Of a stretch of DNA of 64,000 nucleotides, positions 8,346 to 16,974 are shown one piece after another (position 1 is the first letter of the stretch; every line of letters starts with the position of its first letter). The stretch lies in assembly GCA_949425635.1 (NCBI GenBank), contig CASPWD010000001.1:248001-312000 (forward strand), given 5' to 3'. The notes beneath the pieces were generated by a model that saw only the letters and a list, made by a program, of their open reading frames with translations, was not told the DNA's origin and searched no databases. The stretch is from an uncultured Bacilli bacterium. GTDB lineage: Bacteria; Bacillota_I; Bacilli_A; RF39; UBA660. The position numbers and the translations under genes were made by a program.

Positions 8346-8738
8346 TTAAAACTCGACTATAGAATAATTAATAAAGAATCTATTTTTATATTTTAACTTA
8401 TTTTTTGAAAATTCTTCTTTACTCAAAAGTCTCTTACTTTTACCAAATAAAGTTTTTTTTATTATGATTACTCCCCCATTTTTATTTAATTCAATTAAAC
8501 AGTTATATATTTCATCAGTCATAGGATGCCAATGCATTAAATATTCTTCATTCCCGTTAAAAGTATATAAAGCTTCCACATAGCTTTCATTAAGAATGTT
8601 ATTTACTTGAATTTTAAATTCTATATTATCTGTTATATTCCAAATAATATAATTTCCTACCTTTTTAAAAGTTCCTCTAAAACTATCTTTCCCCATTAAT
8701 GCAAATAATTTGTCACTTTCATTTTTTGACTCATCCAT
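8346..8738 (-). CDS. Hypothetical protein, 130 residues
   Basis: No family is recognised. The predicted 130-residue protein is soluble, with no signal or membrane segment; it starts MDESKNESDKLFALMGKD and ends in a basic stretch rich in Lys, Phe and Tyr. A good AAGGA site lies 8 bases before the ATG at 8738, and codon use is like the neighbours. It follows the 8794-9060 gene on the same strand by 55 bases and may be cotranscribed with it. Expression is likely but function is unknown. Confidence 0.6.
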   Translation of the reverse strand: MDESKNESDKLFALMGKDSFRGTFKKVGNYIIWNITDNIEFKIQVNNILNESYVEALYTFNGNEEYLMHWHPMTDEIYNCLIELNKNGGVIIIKKTLFGKSKRLLSKEEFSKNKLKYKNRFFINYSIVEF

Positions 8739-8793
8739 TTATATATCCTTCTTTACTTGTAATGCTATCCATATTTTCTTCCACAATACTAAT

Positions 8794-9060
8794 TCAATCA
8801 TCTAAAATTATATCTTTAATTCTGTTCCAATCTTCCTTAAGTAAAATATCGTCTATAGTTCTTGCCTTATACAAATCATCTAAATCCTTAAATATAACCT
8901 CATCACTACCATCATCAACTCCACATCTTTGAAAAGTAATATAATTACTATACTTTATAATCATATATTCACTTTTTCTATTATCAAAAATAATTCTTAT
9001 TTCTGGTTCATATCCCTCTATTTGATTAAAATAAGCTCTAAATTTATCATAAGAAATCAT
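8794..9060 (-). CDS. Hypothetical small acidic protein, 88 residues
   Basis: No family is recognised. It is an 88-residue acidic protein with a beta-rich front (RIIFDNRKSEYMIIKYSNYI) and a helical acidic tail ending WNRIKDIILDD. The start chosen is ATG 9060, with AAAGTGAG about 7 bases upstream; an in-frame GTG at 9072 would need GGAAA only three bases away. Size and acidity resemble immunity or antitoxin proteins, but no toxin gene is adjacent, so no role is claimed. Confidence 0.55.
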   Translation of the reverse strand: MISYDKFRAYFNQIEGYEPEIRIIFDNRKSEYMIIKYSNYITFQRCGVDDGSDEVIFKDLDDLYKARTIDDILLKEDWNRIKDIILDD

Positions 9061-9113
9061 AAAAAGTCTCACTTTCCATAAATAAAATATAATTACCTAT
9101 AAAGTATACCATA

Positions 9114-9134
9114 TAAAAAGAGGATTTCTCCCCT
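9114..9134 (-). terminator. Terminator of the minus-strand PBP gene
   Basis: Read on the minus strand, AGGGGA (9134-9129) pairs with TCCTCT (9124-9119) around a GAAA tetraloop and is followed by TTTTTA. It lies about 40 bases after the stop of the penicillin-binding protein. Confidence 0.75.
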
Positions 9135-9171
9135 ATTCTTTATTAAAAATCAAACTTTCAAATATATATTA

Positions 9172-11148
9172 CTACTCTGTAACTTCTGCTTCACTTCCGC
9201 TATTCTCTGTATTCATTTCCTTAAAAACCATTTCTGTATTTTGATTATTATATTCACTACCATTTACATAATAAAATATTGAAGTTCTACTAGCGTCATT
9301 TGTCTTTTCCCCAGTAATCGAATCAAGTGGCACTCCTACTACATTATTTGGCATATCATACCATTCCTTTTCAATATTTAAACCTTCCATAGTATCAACC
9401 CAGATATTCTTAGATATTGTTCCATCCTTAACTTTCATTTCGACATTATCATCGTATCCGTTCCACACCATCATTAGAGCGTTTGCATTATATCCAACCA
9501 TCCAACAATCAGTTCCAGACGAACCAGTCTTTATAGCATACTTATTAGATATCTTTGAAGCAATACTCATAACAGTTGGTGTATTATAATCTACAAAACT
9601 AGAATTATAAGTACTAGTCATCATTTCATTTAAAATATAAGTATAAGATTCATTTAAAACCAAATCATCCTTACTTTTCTTTTCATACAAAACATTCCCA
9701 TTAATATCTTCAACTTTCTCAATAAAAAATAAATCTCTTTTATAACCTCCACTAGCTAACGTTGTATAGGCTCTTGCAAAGTCTAACATACTTAGTTCAC
9801 AAGTACCTAAGGCTAATGAAGGTAAAGCTTCTAGCTCTCCTTTTATTCCCATTCTTTTCGCCGTATTAACTAAGACATCTTCGCCTAAAAATAAATGTGT
9901 CTTAACTGCATAAATATTATCAGAATAACTTAAAGCTGCCGCCATCGTTATATTTTTGTTGCCATACTTATCATTATAATTAGCAGGACTATATGAGTTG
10001 TTTGATGAAAACATAAATGTTGTTGGCTCAGATAAAAAGGTCGAACTGGATACCATCCCATTCTCCAAAGCTGCATAATACAAAAGTGGTTTAATAGCTG
10101 ATCCTACTTGTCTTGTACTGCTAATCGCTCTATTATACTGACTAACTGCATAGTCAAATCCTCCAGTTAAAGCCATTACTCCCCCAGTATGAGGGTCAAC
10201 TATAATACTTGCAACCTGCATATCAGTATCATTCATGTAATTTTGTATGTTTTTTTCCATCAAAGTCTGTGCTTCCATATTTAAAGAAGTATAAATCTTA
10301 ATACCACCAGATTCTATTAAAGAATCAGGGATTTCTTGCAAAGTTTCTAACTCTTGCATAACAGCATCCTGATAATACATTAACATAGTTAAATCATTTT
10401 CTGACCTTTTACCATAAATTTCTAATTCATCTTTAAAAAGATTTTGATAAGTAATATCATCAATAGCTTCATTATTATACATTAACTTTGCAATAATCTT
10501 TCCCCTATTTATTGCCGCTTCATAATTAGTAACTGGATTATACTTATTAGGTGCCTTAGGAATTCCTGCTAACACAATAGCTTCTTCTAAAGTCAAATCC
10601 TTAGCTTTCTTATTAAAATAAAATTGACTAGCATTCTCTATTCCATAATTCCCCTGCCCAAAATTTATAGTATTTAAATACCCTTCTAATATTTCATCCT
10701 TATCATATTGTACTTCAAGTCTTAAAGTTAAAAAAGCTTCCTCTATCTTTCTTTCCCAAGTTTTATCAAAATCTAAATACATATTTTTTATATACTGCTG
10801 ACTAATTGTCGAAGCTCCCTGCACTATTGCCCCATTCTTTATATTCGTATACATTGCTTTGGCAATTCTTAGAACATCAAATCCATAATGCTTATAAAAA
10901 TTCTTATCCTCTGTATTAATAACTGCATCTATTAAATAAGGCGAAATTTCATCAACAGAGACCCATTCATTATTTCCAGATCCTTGATAAACTAAGTTTT
11001 CCTGATTATCATAAATATAAAACTGATTAGCATTCTTTATATCAAGTTTTGGACTAAAGTAAGCATATCCATATAATCCAACAAGTCCCATAATTCCTAC
11101 AACAAATAAAAAACAAGTTAATTTAAAAAGTCTTTTTATCATTTTCAT
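9172..11148 (-). CDS. Class A penicillin-binding protein (PBP1 type)
   Basis: This 658-residue bifunctional peptidoglycan synthase has a short cytoplasmic N terminus and one membrane anchor (residues 8-30). The glycosyltransferase domain of family GT51 follows (about 55-225), with EDKNFYKHYG and QGASTISQQ motifs. The transpeptidase domain has SxxK as SAIK (about residue 345), SxN as SDN and KTG as KTGSSGTD near 540. It polymerises and cross-links glycan strands outside the cell. The start is ATG 11148, eight bases after GGGTG; the GTG at 11157 overlaps that site. It ends in an acidic, Asn-rich tail. It diverges from the ywiB-argS run and is transcribed alone. Confidence 0.93.
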   Translation of the reverse strand: MKMIKRLFKLTCFLFVVGIMGLVGLYGYAYFSPKLDIKNANQFYIYDNQENLVYQGSGNNEWVSVDEISPYLIDAVINTEDKNFYKHYGFDVLRIAKAMYTNIKNGAIVQGASTISQQYIKNMYLDFDKTWERKIEEAFLTLRLEVQYDKDEILEGYLNTINFGQGNYGIENASQFYFNKKAKDLTLEEAIVLAGIPKAPNKYNPVTNYEAAINRGKIIAKLMYNNEAIDDITYQNLFKDELEIYGKRSENDLTMLMYYQDAVMQELETLQEIPDSLIESGGIKIYTSLNMEAQTLMEKNIQNYMNDTDMQVASIIVDPHTGGVMALTGGFDYAVSQYNRAISSTRQVGSAIKPLLYYAALENGMVSSSTFLSEPTTFMFSSNNSYSPANYNDKYGNKNITMAAALSYSDNIYAVKTHLFLGEDVLVNTAKRMGIKGELEALPSLALGTCELSMLDFARAYTTLASGGYKRDLFFIEKVEDINGNVLYEKKSKDDLVLNESYTYILNEMMTSTYNSSFVDYNTPTVMSIASKISNKYAIKTGSSGTDCWMVGYNANALMMVWNGYDDNVEMKVKDGTISKNIWVDTMEGLNIEKEWYDMPNNVVGVPLDSITGEKTNDASRTSIFYYVNGSEYNNQNTEMVFKEMNTENSGSEAEVTE

Positions 11149-11194
11149 ATATAACACCCATTATTTATTATTAATTAAAATCATTAAATTATAA

Positions 11195-11223
11195 GTGCAA
11201 ACTTATCCTTTATGTGTTATAAT
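11195..11223 (+). promoter_or_regulatory. Promoter of ywiB-argS run
   Basis: TATAAT at 11218-11223, with TGT directly before it as an extended -10, is 17 bases after GTGCAA (11195-11200). A 6-bp inverted repeat, ATAAGT/ACTTAT (11191-11206), overlaps the -35 position in the divergent region with the PBP gene and could be an operator, though no regulator is known. Confidence 0.5.
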
Positions 11224-11249
11224 CACAAGCAAAAAGGGAGTGTGTATGT

Positions 11250-11588
11250 ATGAAAAGTAGAATAACACTAAATTTATACAAAGAACGTCGGCTTGAAGTA
11301 TCTTATACAGATATCAATGCTCTTATAAACAATGCTACATACTCATTTATTCTTGATGGTGTAAAAACTACTTTAAACAATGAGGAGTTCACAAGAGAAA
11401 ATAATGAATTTCGTTTTAATTTGGATATAAAAAATAAACAAGCTACTTATCTTTTCAAATCTCAAAATACATTATTTGACATTGATGTTGAAAAAATTAA
11501 TTTTAAAAAAGATAATAATACTATAATATTAGAGTATAAGATATCTAGTGATGAAGAAGAATTTAAACTAGAATTAATAGAAAAATAG
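11250..11588 (+). CDS. ywiB: DUF1934 family protein (YwiB-like)
   Basis: This 112-residue soluble protein has the lipocalin-like beta pattern of the DUF1934/YwiB family, in which alternating strands cover almost the whole length. Its biochemical role is unknown. The main support for the name is position: in Bacillus subtilis ywiB lies directly upstream of argS, exactly as here. The start is ATG 11250 behind AAAAAGGGAG. A weak AT-only hairpin (11605-11624) lies between it and argS. Confidence 0.75.
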   Translation: MKSRITLNLYKERRLEVSYTDINALINNATYSFILDGVKTTLNNEEFTRENNEFRFNLDIKNKQATYLFKSQNTLFDIDVEKINFKKDNNTIILEYKISSDEEEFKLELIEK

Positions 11589-11686
11589 TAAATGTATAAG
11601 ATGTTAAAAATATAAATATTTTTAGTATGCAAAAAACATAATAATATAAATTTAAAAAGTTAAATAATAAAGAATAGGGTGAAAGA

Positions 11687-13438
11687 ATGAAAAGTTTTAT
11701 TGAAAACGAAGAAAAATATATAAAAGAGAAAATGGCTGAATGTGGCTTTGAAGTAGAGGAAGTAACTTTAAATATCTCATCACGTCCTGAATTTGGTGAT
11801 TATCAATATAATGGAGCTATGGCCTTAGCAAAAAAATATGGTAAAAATCCAAGAGAAATTGCTACAGAAATAGTTGAATGTATAAAAAAAGACAATAAGT
11901 ACAAAGATATAAATATCGCTGGCCCAGGTTTTATTAATATTACTTTTAGTGATGAAGAATTAATTAAACATGTTAACGATTTAAACGAAAACATTAATCT
12001 AAATTATCAGACGGAAAATCCTAAGAAAATATTTATGGATTATGGAGGAGCAAATGTTGCGAAAGCCTTACACGTTGGCCACTTAAGAAGTGCTAATATC
12101 GGAGAAGCTCTAAAAAGATTAGCTGTTTCTCTAGGAAATGAAGCAATCGCCGACGCTCACTTAGGAGACTGGGGTAGACCAATTGGATTAGTAATGCTTG
12201 AAATAAAAAAGAGAAATCCAGAACTTCCATACTTTGACGAATCATTTGAAGGGGAATATCCTGAAGTTTCACCAGTAACGAATGATGACTTAATGGAACT
12301 ATATCCTTATGCATCTAACAAAGCCAAAGAAGATGAATCTTACATGGAAGAAGCTAGAGTAATTACAGCTAAATTCCAAGATGGTGATAAAGGCTTAATG
12401 GCGTTATGGCATCACATTATGAACGTTTCTAAAACAGACATCAAAAGAATTTACGATAGATTAAATACAACATTTGAAGTGTGGGAAGGCGAGTCAGATG
12501 GTAATAAATATATTCCGGAAATGATTGAATATCTTGAAGAGAAAAATATAGTAGAAGATAGTCAAGGAGCTAGAATTATCACTGTTGCTGAAAGCAATGA
12601 TGATCACGAAGTACCCCCATTATTACTAGTAAAATCGAATGGATCAGCATCATATGAAACAACTGACTTGGCTTGTATTTGGGAAAGAATGAAACTATTT
12701 AATCCAAATGAAATTTGGTACTTAACAGATGCAAGACAAGCACTTCATTTTGAACAAGTATTTAGAGCAGCTAGAAAATCTGAAATAGTGAATGAGAATA
12801 CAAAACTAGAATTCATTCCATTTGGAACAATGAATGGTGCAGATGGTAAACCATTTAAAACAAGAGATGGCGGTGTAATGACTCTAGAAGCTCTACTAGA
12901 TTTGGCTAAACTTGAATGTGAAAAGAAAATATTACCTAATATAACTGGCGAAGAAAGAGATAGTATTGCAGGACTTGTATCAGTAGCAGCGGTTAAATAT
13001 GCTGACCTAATACCATTTAGGTTAACAGATTACAACTTTGATCCAGTTAAATTTAGTGATTTACAAGGCAAAACAGGACCATACCTATTATATTCAACAA
13101 TAAGAATGAAATCTCTTCTAAAAAAAGCAGAAGAAGCTAATATAGAATATAGTACATTTACTACCATGAATAGTTCTATTGAAAGAGATATAATAATTTG
13201 TATGTTAAATTTAAGAAGTGTTTTAACTAAATCAATAAATACAAAATCACTAAATGATATAACAGAATATCTATATAAAATAACTAATCTATATAACAAT
13301 TTTTATTCAAATAATCATGTCCTAACAGAAGAAAATAAAGAGTTACAAGCATCATGGTTAACACTAACAAAAGTTGTTTATGAGAACAATTTAAAACTAT
13401 TGAATATACTAGGAATAGAAGTCCCAGAAAGAATGTAA
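11687..13438 (+). CDS. argS: Arginyl-tRNA synthetase
   Basis: This 583-residue class I synthetase charges tRNA-Arg. It has the N-terminal Add-1 domain (residues 1-95), a catalytic Rossmann fold with the HIGH motif as HVGH (about 127-130), and the C-terminal DALR anticodon-binding helical domain (about 460-583). The KMSKS loop is degenerate (GADGKPFKTRDGG), as is common in ArgRS, where a nearby lysine substitutes. The start is ATG 11687 after AGGGTGAAAG. No T-box leader is visible in the upstream 98 bases. It is followed by rpoE. Confidence 0.96.
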   Translation: MKSFIENEEKYIKEKMAECGFEVEEVTLNISSRPEFGDYQYNGAMALAKKYGKNPREIATEIVECIKKDNKYKDINIAGPGFINITFSDEELIKHVNDLNENINLNYQTENPKKIFMDYGGANVAKALHVGHLRSANIGEALKRLAVSLGNEAIADAHLGDWGRPIGLVMLEIKKRNPELPYFDESFEGEYPEVSPVTNDDLMELYPYASNKAKEDESYMEEARVITAKFQDGDKGLMALWHHIMNVSKTDIKRIYDRLNTTFEVWEGESDGNKYIPEMIEYLEEKNIVEDSQGARIITVAESNDDHEVPPLLLVKSNGSASYETTDLACIWERMKLFNPNEIWYLTDARQALHFEQVFRAARKSEIVNENTKLEFIPFGTMNGADGKPFKTRDGGVMTLEALLDLAKLECEKKILPNITGEERDSIAGLVSVAAVKYADLIPFRLTDYNFDPVKFSDLQGKTGPYLLYSTIRMKSLLKKAEEANIEYSTFTTMNSSIERDIIICMLNLRSVLTKSINTKSLNDITEYLYKITNLYNNFYSNNHVLTEENKELQASWLTLTKVVYENNLKLLNILGIEVPERM

Positions 13439-13528
13439 TAAAATTTTAAAAAAATGTTCTTTTTAGTATTGTCATATTATAAAAAATATGTATAATGGTG
13501 ACTAGTGAATTATTTGGAGGTCATTTCA

Positions 13529-13966
13529 ATGAAATTAAAAGATTTAACTAAAGAAGAACTAGAAGCAATGTCTTATGATGATATCGCTCTAATGATTCTA
13601 GAAGAAACTAATCGTCAAATGAAAATAAATGAATTATTTAAAGAAGTATGTAACTTATTAGGTTTATCAGATGATGAATTTGTTGATAAATTACCAGCTT
13701 TCTTTGAAGTATTATCTACAGATCATAGATTTATAATGTTAGAAAATGGTCTTTGGGATTTGAAAACTAAACATTCTATCAAAGTTGTTATAGATGATAC
13801 TGATGAAGAAGATGAAGAAATCGAAGAAGATATCGATGAAATAGATGATGAAATGCCAGAAGAAGATATCTATTCAGATGATGACGATAGTGACGATTTA
13901 ACAGATGACGATGATGATTTAAAAGATTTAGTAATCATTGATGAAGATGAAGAACAAATGGCTTAA
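13529..13966 (+). CDS. rpoE: DNA-directed RNA polymerase subunit delta
   Basis: This 145-residue subunit is specific to Bacillota. The folded N-terminal HARE-HTH domain (residues 1-90, with the family segment SDDEFVDKLPAFFEVLSTDHRF) is followed by a disordered tail of almost pure Asp and Glu (about 95-145). Delta raises RNA polymerase recycling and specificity by acting as a nucleic acid mimic. The start is ATG 13529, nine bases after TTGGAGGT; a GTG at 13505 lies upstream of that site. The argS-rpoE neighbourhood matches Bacillus. Confidence 0.95.
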   Translation: MKLKDLTKEELEAMSYDDIALMILEETNRQMKINELFKEVCNLLGLSDDEFVDKLPAFFEVLSTDHRFIMLENGLWDLKTKHSIKVVIDDTDEEDEEIEEDIDEIDDEMPEEDIYSDDDDSDDLTDDDDDLKDLVIIDEDEEQMA

Positions 13967-14032
13967 TTAAAACCATTTGTTTTTACTTTTTAGTTTGTTG
14001 TGTTATAATACATTCGAAAGGCGTGAAATATC

Positions 14033-15088
14033 ATGTTTGAAAGACTTGATGCTATTAAAGCAAAATATGAAGAATTAACTGAAAAGTTATCTACCCCTGA
14101 AGTACTAGGTGACTACAATCAGTTAAAAAAACTATCTAAGGAACAAAAAGACTTAGAACCAGCTTATAACAAATACAATGAATATCAACGTGTTATAAGT
14201 AATTTGGAAGAAGCTAAAATGCTAGTTGACGACCCAGAAATGGGTGAGATGGCTAAAATGGAAGTAGAAGAATTATCAGCTTCTAAAGAAACACTAATTA
14301 GTGAATTGGAAATCTTACTTATTCCAAAAGATGAAAATGACGATAAAGACATTATTATTGAAATAAGAGGTGCAGCAGGTGGTGATGAAGCCAACATCTT
14401 CGCAGGTGACTTATTTAGAATGTACTCTCGTTATGCTGACAAAGTAGGATGGAAGATAGAAGTTATCAATTCTGAAGCAGGTACAGCAGGAGGATTCTCT
14501 CAAATCGAAGCTAAGATTAAAGGTGAAAGTGTTTATTCAAAATTAAAATATGAATCAGGTTCACACAGAGTACAAAGAATCCCAGTAACTGAATCTAACG
14601 GACGTATTCAAACATCAACTGCTACAGTATTAATAATGCCAGAAGTAGAAGATGTTGATATTGATATTAATCCTAATGATTTAAGAATTGACGTTTATTG
14701 TGCAAGTGGTCATGGAGGACAAGGAGTTAATACAACACCATCAGCTGTTCGTATTACTCACTTACCAACTAATACAGTAGTTACATGCCAAAATGAACGT
14801 AGCCAATTACAAAATAAAGCGCAAGCTATGGAAGTATTAAAAGCAAGACTTTACCAAGCTGAACAAGAGCGTTTAGATGCCGAAGTAGGTAATGAACGTC
14901 GTAGTAAAATTGGTACTGGAGATCGTTCAGAAAAGATTAGAACATATAACTATCCACAAAATCGTGTAACTGATCATCGTATTGGATTTACTACTAATAC
15001 ATTAGACAGAGTAATGGATGGAGCATTAGACGATATTATCGAAGCTTTAATTACTGAAGATCTACATCGTAAATTAAGAGGAGAATAA
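14033..15088 (+). CDS. prfA: Peptide chain release factor 1
   Basis: This 351-residue factor terminates translation at UAA and UAG. The stop-codon-reading tripeptide of RF1 is present as PVT (IPVTESNGR), and the GGQ hydrolysis motif lies near residue 230. The GGQ loop reads SGHGGQGVNTT instead of the usual GPGGQSVN or GAGGQHVN; the same altered loop occurs in RF2 of this genome. The start is ATG 14033 behind AAAGGCGTG. prmC, which methylates the GGQ glutamine, lies one gene downstream. Confidence 0.97.
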   Translation: MFERLDAIKAKYEELTEKLSTPEVLGDYNQLKKLSKEQKDLEPAYNKYNEYQRVISNLEEAKMLVDDPEMGEMAKMEVEELSASKETLISELEILLIPKDENDDKDIIIEIRGAAGGDEANIFAGDLFRMYSRYADKVGWKIEVINSEAGTAGGFSQIEAKIKGESVYSKLKYESGSHRVQRIPVTESNGRIQTSTATVLIMPEVEDVDIDINPNDLRIDVYCASGHGGQGVNTTPSAVRITHLPTNTVVTCQNERSQLQNKAQAMEVLKARLYQAEQERLDAEVGNERRSKIGTGDRSEKIRTYNYPQNRVTDHRIGFTTNTLDRVMDGALDDIIEALITEDLHRKLRGE

Positions 15089-15152
15089 TACAGAAAAATT
15101 TGCTAGATTTCATTATTACTATTATAATGACTCATATGAATGAGGGGATTAT

Positions 15153-15482
15153 ATGGAAAATTTAATGAAAGATATAGTAAATAGTGATTGTGTACAAGAA
15201 TTACTTACAGACGTCCATTTTTGTATCGAAGAAGGACACATTACAACAAAAGAATATACAAGTATTTGTAATTCAGTACAAGAACTGCTTAATAATGATG
15301 AAACTTTACTATTAGAACCATTACAAATAGCAATGTTAATAGAAGATGCTTTAATAATTCATTCTGCTATGAGAGTTCGTGAGGAATCTAAAAGAACAAA
15401 ACACTTTAGTAGTCCAGAAAAAAGTGTAAAAGTAGCATTTGCAAAACAGTTTGGTTCTACAGAAACAAAAACATTATGTTAA
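15153..15482 (+). CDS. Hypothetical protein, 109 residues, between prfA and prmC
   Basis: No family is recognised. The 109-residue protein is predicted to be soluble and mainly helical, with four cysteines (two near residues 13 and 27, one near 41, and one at the C terminus). It starts at ATG 15153 behind GAGGGGAT and ends just before a strong terminator. Its place within the conserved prfA-prmC pair suggests a lineage-specific insertion. Real coding is supported by the ribosome binding site, codon use like the neighbours and the matched terminator. Confidence 0.65.
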   Translation: MENLMKDIVNSDCVQELLTDVHFCIEEGHITTKEYTSICNSVQELLNNDETLLLEPLQIAMLIEDALIIHSAMRVREESKRTKHFSSPEKSVKVAFAKQFGSTETKTLC

Positions 15483-15487
15483 ACATA

Positions 15488-15516
15488 TAAACTAATTCAG
15501 ATGAATTAGTTTTTTT
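15488..15516 (+). terminator. Terminator upstream of prmC
   Basis: AAACTAATTC (15489-15498) pairs with GAATTAGTTT (15503-15512) around an AGAT loop, and a T run follows. prmC begins 20 bases further on, so either read-through or an unseen promoter drives prmC. Confidence 0.82.
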
Positions 15517-15535
15517 AAAAAGGAGCCATATACTT

Positions 15536-16258
15536 ATGACAGAATTAGAATATTTAAAAAAATACTTACATCCAGAAGATAACTTAGAAGAAGCGATAAA
15601 AAGACTAAATAATGGCGAACCACTTCAATATATAGTAGGAGACACTGAATTTTATGGCAGTATCTTTAAAGTGAATAAGAATGTCTTAATACCTCGTCCA
15701 GAAACGGAAGAACTAGTAGAAAAAGCATTAAACTTAATACCAAAGGTATTTAATGAAAAAAATCTAAATATCTTAGATATAGGAACAGGTAGCGGATGTA
15801 TTCCGATAACTTTAAAAAAACATCTACCTGATGCAGAACTAAATGCTGTAGATATTAGTAGAGCAGCTTTAGAAGTAGCCAAAGAAAATGCCAAATTAAA
15901 TAATACAAACGTAAATTTTATTGAAAGTAATATATTTTCTAATGTTAATGATACATTCGATATTATAATAAGTAATCCACCATATATAAGGGAAGATGAA
16001 CCTATTATGGACATAGTAAAGAATAATGAACCTCATCTAGCTTTATATGCCAAAGATAATGGTCTTTATTTCTATGAAACAATAACTAGAGAAGCTTGTA
16101 ATTTTCTTAATAATAAATTTATCATAGCTTATGAAATAGGTGAAGAACAGGGCGAATCAGTAGTATCTATTGCCAAAAAATATTTTCCGGATGCTAAAAT
16201 TATATTAGAACAAGACCTACGTCATTTTGATAGATTTGTCTTTATTATCAGAAGATAA
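15536..16258 (+). CDS. prmC: Release factor glutamine methyltransferase PrmC
   Basis: This 240-residue SAM-dependent enzyme methylates the glutamine of the GGQ motif in RF1 and RF2. The SAM-binding DIGTGSGCIPI is at about residues 80-90, and the NPPY substrate-amide motif lies at about 147-150. At 240 residues it is about 40 shorter than usual, the loss being in the N-terminal helical domain, but the family motif IPRPETEELVEKAL is intact. The start is ATG 15536 behind AAAGGAG. It is next to spoIIR, as in Bacillus. Confidence 0.94.
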   Translation: MTELEYLKKYLHPEDNLEEAIKRLNNGEPLQYIVGDTEFYGSIFKVNKNVLIPRPETEELVEKALNLIPKVFNEKNLNILDIGTGSGCIPITLKKHLPDAELNAVDISRAALEVAKENAKLNNTNVNFIESNIFSNVNDTFDIIISNPPYIREDEPIMDIVKNNEPHLALYAKDNGLYFYETITREACNFLNNKFIIAYEIGEEQGESVVSIAKKYFPDAKIILEQDLRHFDRFVFIIRR

Positions 16259-16336
16259 TCTGCATAAATCGTTTAAAATAGGTAAATAATAATTAATAAA
16301 ATGAAAAAAAATTAATAATTTGAATAAAATAAAAAG

Positions 16337-16366
16337 AAATCACCCTATATTTTAGTAAGGTGATTT
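16337..16366 (+). promoter_or_regulatory. Hairpin covering the spoIIR ribosome binding site
   Basis: AAATCACC (16337-16344) pairs perfectly with GGTGATTT (16359-16366) around a 14-base AT-rich loop. The 3' arm contains the Shine-Dalgarno sequence AAGGTGA of spoIIR, which starts at 16371. It could hold translation low, or be the weak terminator of prmC. No long T run follows, which favours a translational role. Confidence 0.5.
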
Positions 16367-16370
16367 TAAA

Positions 16371-16880
16371 ATGAAAAAAATAATTTATGTATTATTGATA
16401 ATAATAGTATTCTCATTCTTCTTTAATAGTAATAAAAATTACGTTATCCCAGATGAATCTATTCGTTTTCGTATTATAGCTAATAGTAACTCTAATATTG
16501 ACCAAACTACAAAGCTTCTCATAAAAAAAGATTTAGAAGAGACAATCTTTCCTTTAGTAGAAAATTCTAAATCAATTGATGAAACCAGAGAAATAATCAA
16601 TTCAAATCAAGATATCATAAAAAAGACTATCGATAAATATAATGTATCATATACTATTAATTATGGAGATAATTATTTTCCACCTAAAGAGTACAAAGGC
16701 ATTACTTATGAAGCAGGAAACTATGAATCGTTAGTAATTTCTTTAGGTGAAGGTACTGGAAACAATTGGTGGTGTGTAATGTATCCACCTCTATGTTTAT
16801 TAGAATCTCAAGGAGATAATTATGATGACGTTGAATATAAGTCATTTTTCCAAGAAATTCTCTCAAAATTAACATCATAA
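16371..16880 (+). CDS. spoIIR: Stage II sporulation protein R
   Basis: This 169-residue protein is the forespore signal that triggers SpoIIGA to process pro-sigma-E in the mother cell. It has an N-terminal signal/anchor (residues 1-18) and an extracytoplasmic domain with the family hallmarks IRFRIIANSNS near residue 30, YEAGNYESLVISLGEGTGNNWWCVMYPPLC near 110-140 and a conserved Cys pair. It is shorter than Bacillus SpoIIR (about 224), lacking part of the C terminus. The start is ATG 16371. Location after prmC matches Bacillus. Identification is firm from the NWWCV...PPLC block. Confidence 0.92.
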   Translation: MKKIIYVLLIIIVFSFFFNSNKNYVIPDESIRFRIIANSNSNIDQTTKLLIKKDLEETIFPLVENSKSIDETREIINSNQDIIKKTIDKYNVSYTINYGDNYFPPKEYKGITYEAGNYESLVISLGEGTGNNWWCVMYPPLCLLESQGDNYDDVEYKSFFQEILSKLTS

Positions 16881-16974
16881 GTGTAAATAACTCACATTCA
16901 AATTGACAAAATAACTAGTTAATTATATAGTAAATTTGAGAAGAAATACATTTAGAAGTATGAGAGTGATAAAT

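Noticed and set aside
8699-8932. Plus-strand 77-codon frame
   Set aside because: It is opposite the two small minus-strand genes, is Ser/Ile-rich as expected for a shadow, and has no ribosome binding site.
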